From AC-37 sp036386455 (GTDB lineage: Bacteria; Actinomycetota; Thermoleophilia; Solirubrobacterales; Thermoleophilaceae), in contig DASVVS010000077.1 in assembly GCA_036386455.1 (NCBI GenBank), forward strand, positions 1 to 15,354: 15,354 nt of DNA. The letters are read 5' to 3'. Below are positions 13,344 through 15,354 of the stretch, piece after piece. Each line of letters starts with the position of its first letter. The first letter of the stretch is position 1. The notes under the pieces were generated by a model that saw nothing but the letters and a program-made list of their open reading frames with translations, was not told the origin of the DNA and ran no database searches. Position numbers and translations under genes: made by a program.

Positions 13344-13817
13344 CTATTCCGGCTCGGTCAGCTCGGTGAGCGTCGCGCGCAGCGTCGCCATCCGCCGCTC
13401 GCCGACCCGGCCCGCCCAGCGCGCCTCGATGTCGGCGAAGATCCGCTCCGCCGCGGCCACCGCGTCGCGTCCGCGGTCGGTCAGGTGGATGATCTTGGCC
13501 CGCCCGTCGTCGGGGCACGAGACGCGCTCGACGTGGCCGAGCTGCTCCAGGTCGCTGACCATCTCGCCCATCGCCTGCTTGGTCAGGCCCGCGCGCTCGG
13601 CGATGTCCGTCAGCCGCGAGCCGTCCGGCTCGATGAAGCGGAAGACGCGGCCGTGGCCCGGCCGGATCTCGGGGAACCCCTCGTCGGCGAGGCGCTCGTG
13701 CAACTCGGCCACGGCCAGCTCCTTGACGTGATCCAGCAGGGAGGGCAGGGGCCGCTCCCCGTGGATCTTCCAGGCCTCGCGGGCCCGGATCGTCGCTGTG
13801 TGCCCTGAATCACCCAA
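13344..13817 (-). CDS. MarR family transcriptional regulator
   Basis: A 157-residue winged-helix regulator of MarR type, normal length. The helix-turn-helix and wing span about residues 67-117: SRLTDIAERAGLTKQAMGEMVSDLEQLGHVERV, then the wing CPDDGRAKIIHLTDRGR with its conserved Asp-Asp-Gly-Arg. Flanking helices form the dimer interface. Such proteins usually repress their own gene and a neighbouring efflux or catabolic gene, releasing DNA when a small ligand binds. Here the divergent neighbour is an MFS drug-exporter-like gene. The start is the rare codon TTG at 13817: no ATG or GTG follows in frame before the conserved region, a stop lies upstream, and AAGGGAG (13833-13827) sits 9 bases before it. 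The TTG itself lies inside one arm of the inverted repeat. The inducer cannot be predicted. Confidence 0.9.
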   Translation of the reverse strand: MGDSGHTATIRAREAWKIHGERPLPSLLDHVKELAVAELHERLADEGFPEIRPGHGRVFRFIEPDGSRLTDIAERAGLTKQAMGEMVSDLEQLGHVERVSCPDDGRAKIIHLTDRGRDAVAAAERIFADIEARWAGRVGERRMATLRATLTELTEPE

Positions 13818-13870
13818 TTGGTAAGGCTCCCTTATGGTAAGGTCCCTTTATCAAGTTACCTTACCAATTG
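13815..13870. promoter_or_regulatory. Operator-like inverted repeats between marR and the MFS gene
   Basis: A perfect 12-bp inverted repeat has arms CAATTGGTAAGG (13815-13826) and CCTTACCAATTG (13859-13870), 32 bases apart. A second GGTAAGG copy at 13836-13842 forms an inner palindrome with CCTTACC at 13859-13865. The TTACC unit also occurs twice in tandem at 13856-13865. This is an unusually A+T-rich island in a GC-rich window. The layout fits two or more MarR dimers covering both promoters and the marR ribosome site and TTG start. Binding by this MarR protein is inferred from adjacency. Confidence 0.65.
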
Positions 13871-13888
13871 TAGAGGGGGCGAGGACGA

Positions 13889-15354
13889 ATGTCACAGGCA
13901 GAACGGGACACCAACCGCAAGTGGTGGACGCTGATCGCGGTCAGCGTCGCGACCTTCATGCTCCTGCTCGACATCACCGTCGTGAACACGGCGCTGCCGT
14001 CGATCGAGGAGGACCTCGGCGCGACCTTCACCGAGCTCCAGTGGGTGGTCGACGCCTACGCCCTGGCGCTCGCCGCGCTGGTGCTCACCGCGGGCGTCCT
14101 GGCGGATCGCCTGGGGCGGCGGCGCATATTCGCGGCCGGCCTCGGCGTCTTCGTCGTCGCCTCGCTCCTGGCCGGGCTGGCGCAGGACCCGACCTTCCTC
14201 AACCTGATGCGCGGCCTCCAGGGGGTCGGCGGCGCGGCGATGTTCGCGGTCTCCCTGGCGCTCCTGGTGCAGGAGTTCCCGGCCGGCCGTGAGCGCGGCA
14301 CCGCGATGGGCGTCTACGGCGCCACCATCGGGATCGCCGTGGCGATCGGCCCGCTGGTCGGCGGCGCCCTGACCGACTCGCTCGGGTGGGAGTCGATCTT
14401 CTTCCTGAACGTCCCGATCGGGATCGCGGCGATCGCGATCACCTACGCGCGGCTGCGCGAGTCGCGCGACCCGAACGCCACGCGCATCGACTGGGGCGGC
14501 CTGGTCACGTTCAGCACGGCGCTGTTCGCCCTCGTCCTCGCGCTGCTGCGCGGGAACGAGGAGGGCTGGGGCAGCACCACGATCGTCGCGCTGCTGGCCG
14601 GCGCGGCGCTGCTGCTCGCCGCCTTCGTCGCGATCGAGCGGCGCGTGGCCGAGCCGATGCTCCCGCTGCACCTGTTCCGCAACCGCACGTTCACCGGCGT
14701 CCAGCTGGCGGCGTTCGCGGTCTCCGGATCGATGTTCGCGCTGTTCCTGTACCTCACGCTCTACCTGCAGAGCTACCTCGGGCACTCGCCGCTCGAGGCG
14801 GGGATCCGGTACCTGCCGATCACGGTCGCGAGCTTCGTGGTCGCGCCGATCGCGGGCGCGATGCTGACCCGGGTTCCGGCGCGCGGCATGCTGGCCGCGG
14901 GTCTGGCGATCTCCGGCGTGGGCCTGCTGCTGATGTCCGGCGTCGACGCCGGCTCGGAGTGGACCACGCTGCTCGGCGGCTTCCTCGTCGCGGGCGTCGG
15001 GGTCGGCCTGCTGAACCCCGTCATCGCCGACGTGGCGCTCAGCGTCGTCCCGAAGGAGCAGAGCGGCATGGCATCCGGCATCAACGACACGTTCCGCCAG
15101 GTGGGCATCGCGGTCGGGATCGCGGCGTGGGGCGCCGTGTTCCTCGGGCGCGGGGCCGACAAGGTCGAGCAGCTCGCGGCGGGCACCCCGGCCGCCACCG
15201 GCGACCGGCCGCGCGAGCTGATCGAGGCCACCTCCTCGGGCAACCTCGACCAGGCGCTCCAGTCGGTGCCGGCCGGCGCGCGCGAGACGGTCGAGACCGC
15301 CGCCCGCGAGGGCTTCCTCGCCGGGTTCAACGAGATCCTGATGCTCGGCGGCGG
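13889..15354 (+). CDS. MFS transporter, DHA2 (EmrB/QacA-like, 14-helix) family, 3' end outside window
   Basis: The frame is open from ATG 13889 to the window end (488 codons, incomplete). It is a proton-driven exporter of the major facilitator superfamily. Landmarks are LDITVVNTALPSI (27-39) in the first helix, with the Asp typical of drug:H+ antiporters; motif A as GVLADRLGRRR (69-79); and motif C as GPLVGGALTDSLGW (154-167), the hallmark of drug exporters. Many hydrophobic segments follow up to about residue 420. A polar stretch, about 420-475, then precedes what should be the last helix, as is common in DHA2 proteins. The Shine-Dalgarno is AGAGGGGG (13872-13879) or GAGG (13881-13884). The gene is divergent from marR and shares its inverted repeat. 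Cargo is unknown; export of toxic small molecules is the family norm. Confidence 0.92.
   Translation, partial: MSQAERDTNRKWWTLIAVSVATFMLLLDITVVNTALPSIEEDLGATFTELQWVVDAYALALAALVLTAGVLADRLGRRRIFAAGLGVFVVASLLAGLAQDPTFLNLMRGLQGVGGAAMFAVSLALLVQEFPAGRERGTAMGVYGATIGIAVAIGPLVGGALTDSLGWESIFFLNVPIGIAAIAITYARLRESRDPNATRIDWGGLVTFSTALFALVLALLRGNEEGWGSTTIVALLAGAALLLAAFVAIERRVAEPMLPLHLFRNRTFTGVQLAAFAVSGSMFALFLYLTLYLQSYLGHSPLEAGIRYLPITVASFVVAPIAGAMLTRVPARGMLAAGLAISGVGLLLMSGVDAGSEWTTLLGGFLVAGVGVGLLNPVIADVALSVVPKEQSGMASGINDTFRQVGIAVGIAAWGAVFLGRGADKVEQLAAGTPAATGDRPRELIEATSSGNLDQALQSVPAGARETVETAAREGFLAGFNEILMLGG

Noticed and set aside
1..15354. CRISPR arrays, tRNA/rRNA genes, insertion sequences, phage or toxin-antitoxin modules
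   Set aside because: I saw no repeat-spacer pattern, cloverleaf, transposase motif or paired small toxin-antitoxin genes on either strand.

Overview
The window is very GC-rich, with G or C at nearly every third codon position. It carries no rRNA, tRNA, IS element or CRISPR array. Gram-positive-style secreted proteins, a DHA2-type exporter with a MarR regulator, a B12-dependent acyl-CoA mutase split into two subunits, LVIVD-repeat propellers and a post-COAP-1-like secreted protein together suggest a chromosomal segment of a high-GC actinomycete. Class Thermoleophilia (Solirubrobacterales-like) is the best guess. That placement is inference from gene content and style, not from a marker gene.

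Layout: 1-297 is the 3' end of an unrecognised gene (+). It converges on a two-gene minus-strand operon, leucyl aminopeptidase (1079-2545) followed by a one-base-overlapping SDR oxidoreductase (327-1079). A short divergent promoter region (2546-2636) separates these from a thiolase (2637-3821, +). Next come a structured leader and a small secreted protein (3960-4451), then a HAD-IB phosphatase-like protein with a C-terminal membrane segment (4492-5277). Two tandem paralogous secreted LVIVD-repeat proteins (5307-7040, 7051-8775) follow, and 10 bases later the large subunit of an acyl-CoA mutase (8786-10429). A convergent secreted RTX-type calcium-binding-repeat protein (10446-12347, -) is divergent from a small secreted cupredoxin (12429-12785, +), which precedes the B12-binding small subunit of the mutase (12812-13225). 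A 98-base imperfect palindrome fills the gap to a convergent MarR regulator (13344-13817, -). The regulator shares an operator-like inverted repeat with a divergent DHA2-family MFS transporter (13889 to the window end, incomplete).

Functionally the window mixes coenzyme-A metabolism (thiolase and both mutase subunits), peptide turnover (PepA) and exported proteins of unknown role (two propellers, RTX protein, post-COAP-1-like protein, cupredoxin). It ends in a self-contained regulator/efflux pair. Active-site positions of the mutase match isobutyryl-CoA mutase (Phe78, Gln196) rather than methylmalonyl-CoA mutase.

The most striking non-coding signal is promoter placement. Many starts that lack a Shine-Dalgarno sequence have a TANNNT -10-like hexamer only 6-11 bases upstream, as expected for leaderless or nearly leaderless mRNAs. 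The SD-bearing starts I could check have longer leaders. At two tight gene junctions the stop codon of the upstream gene forms the first three bases of that hexamer.
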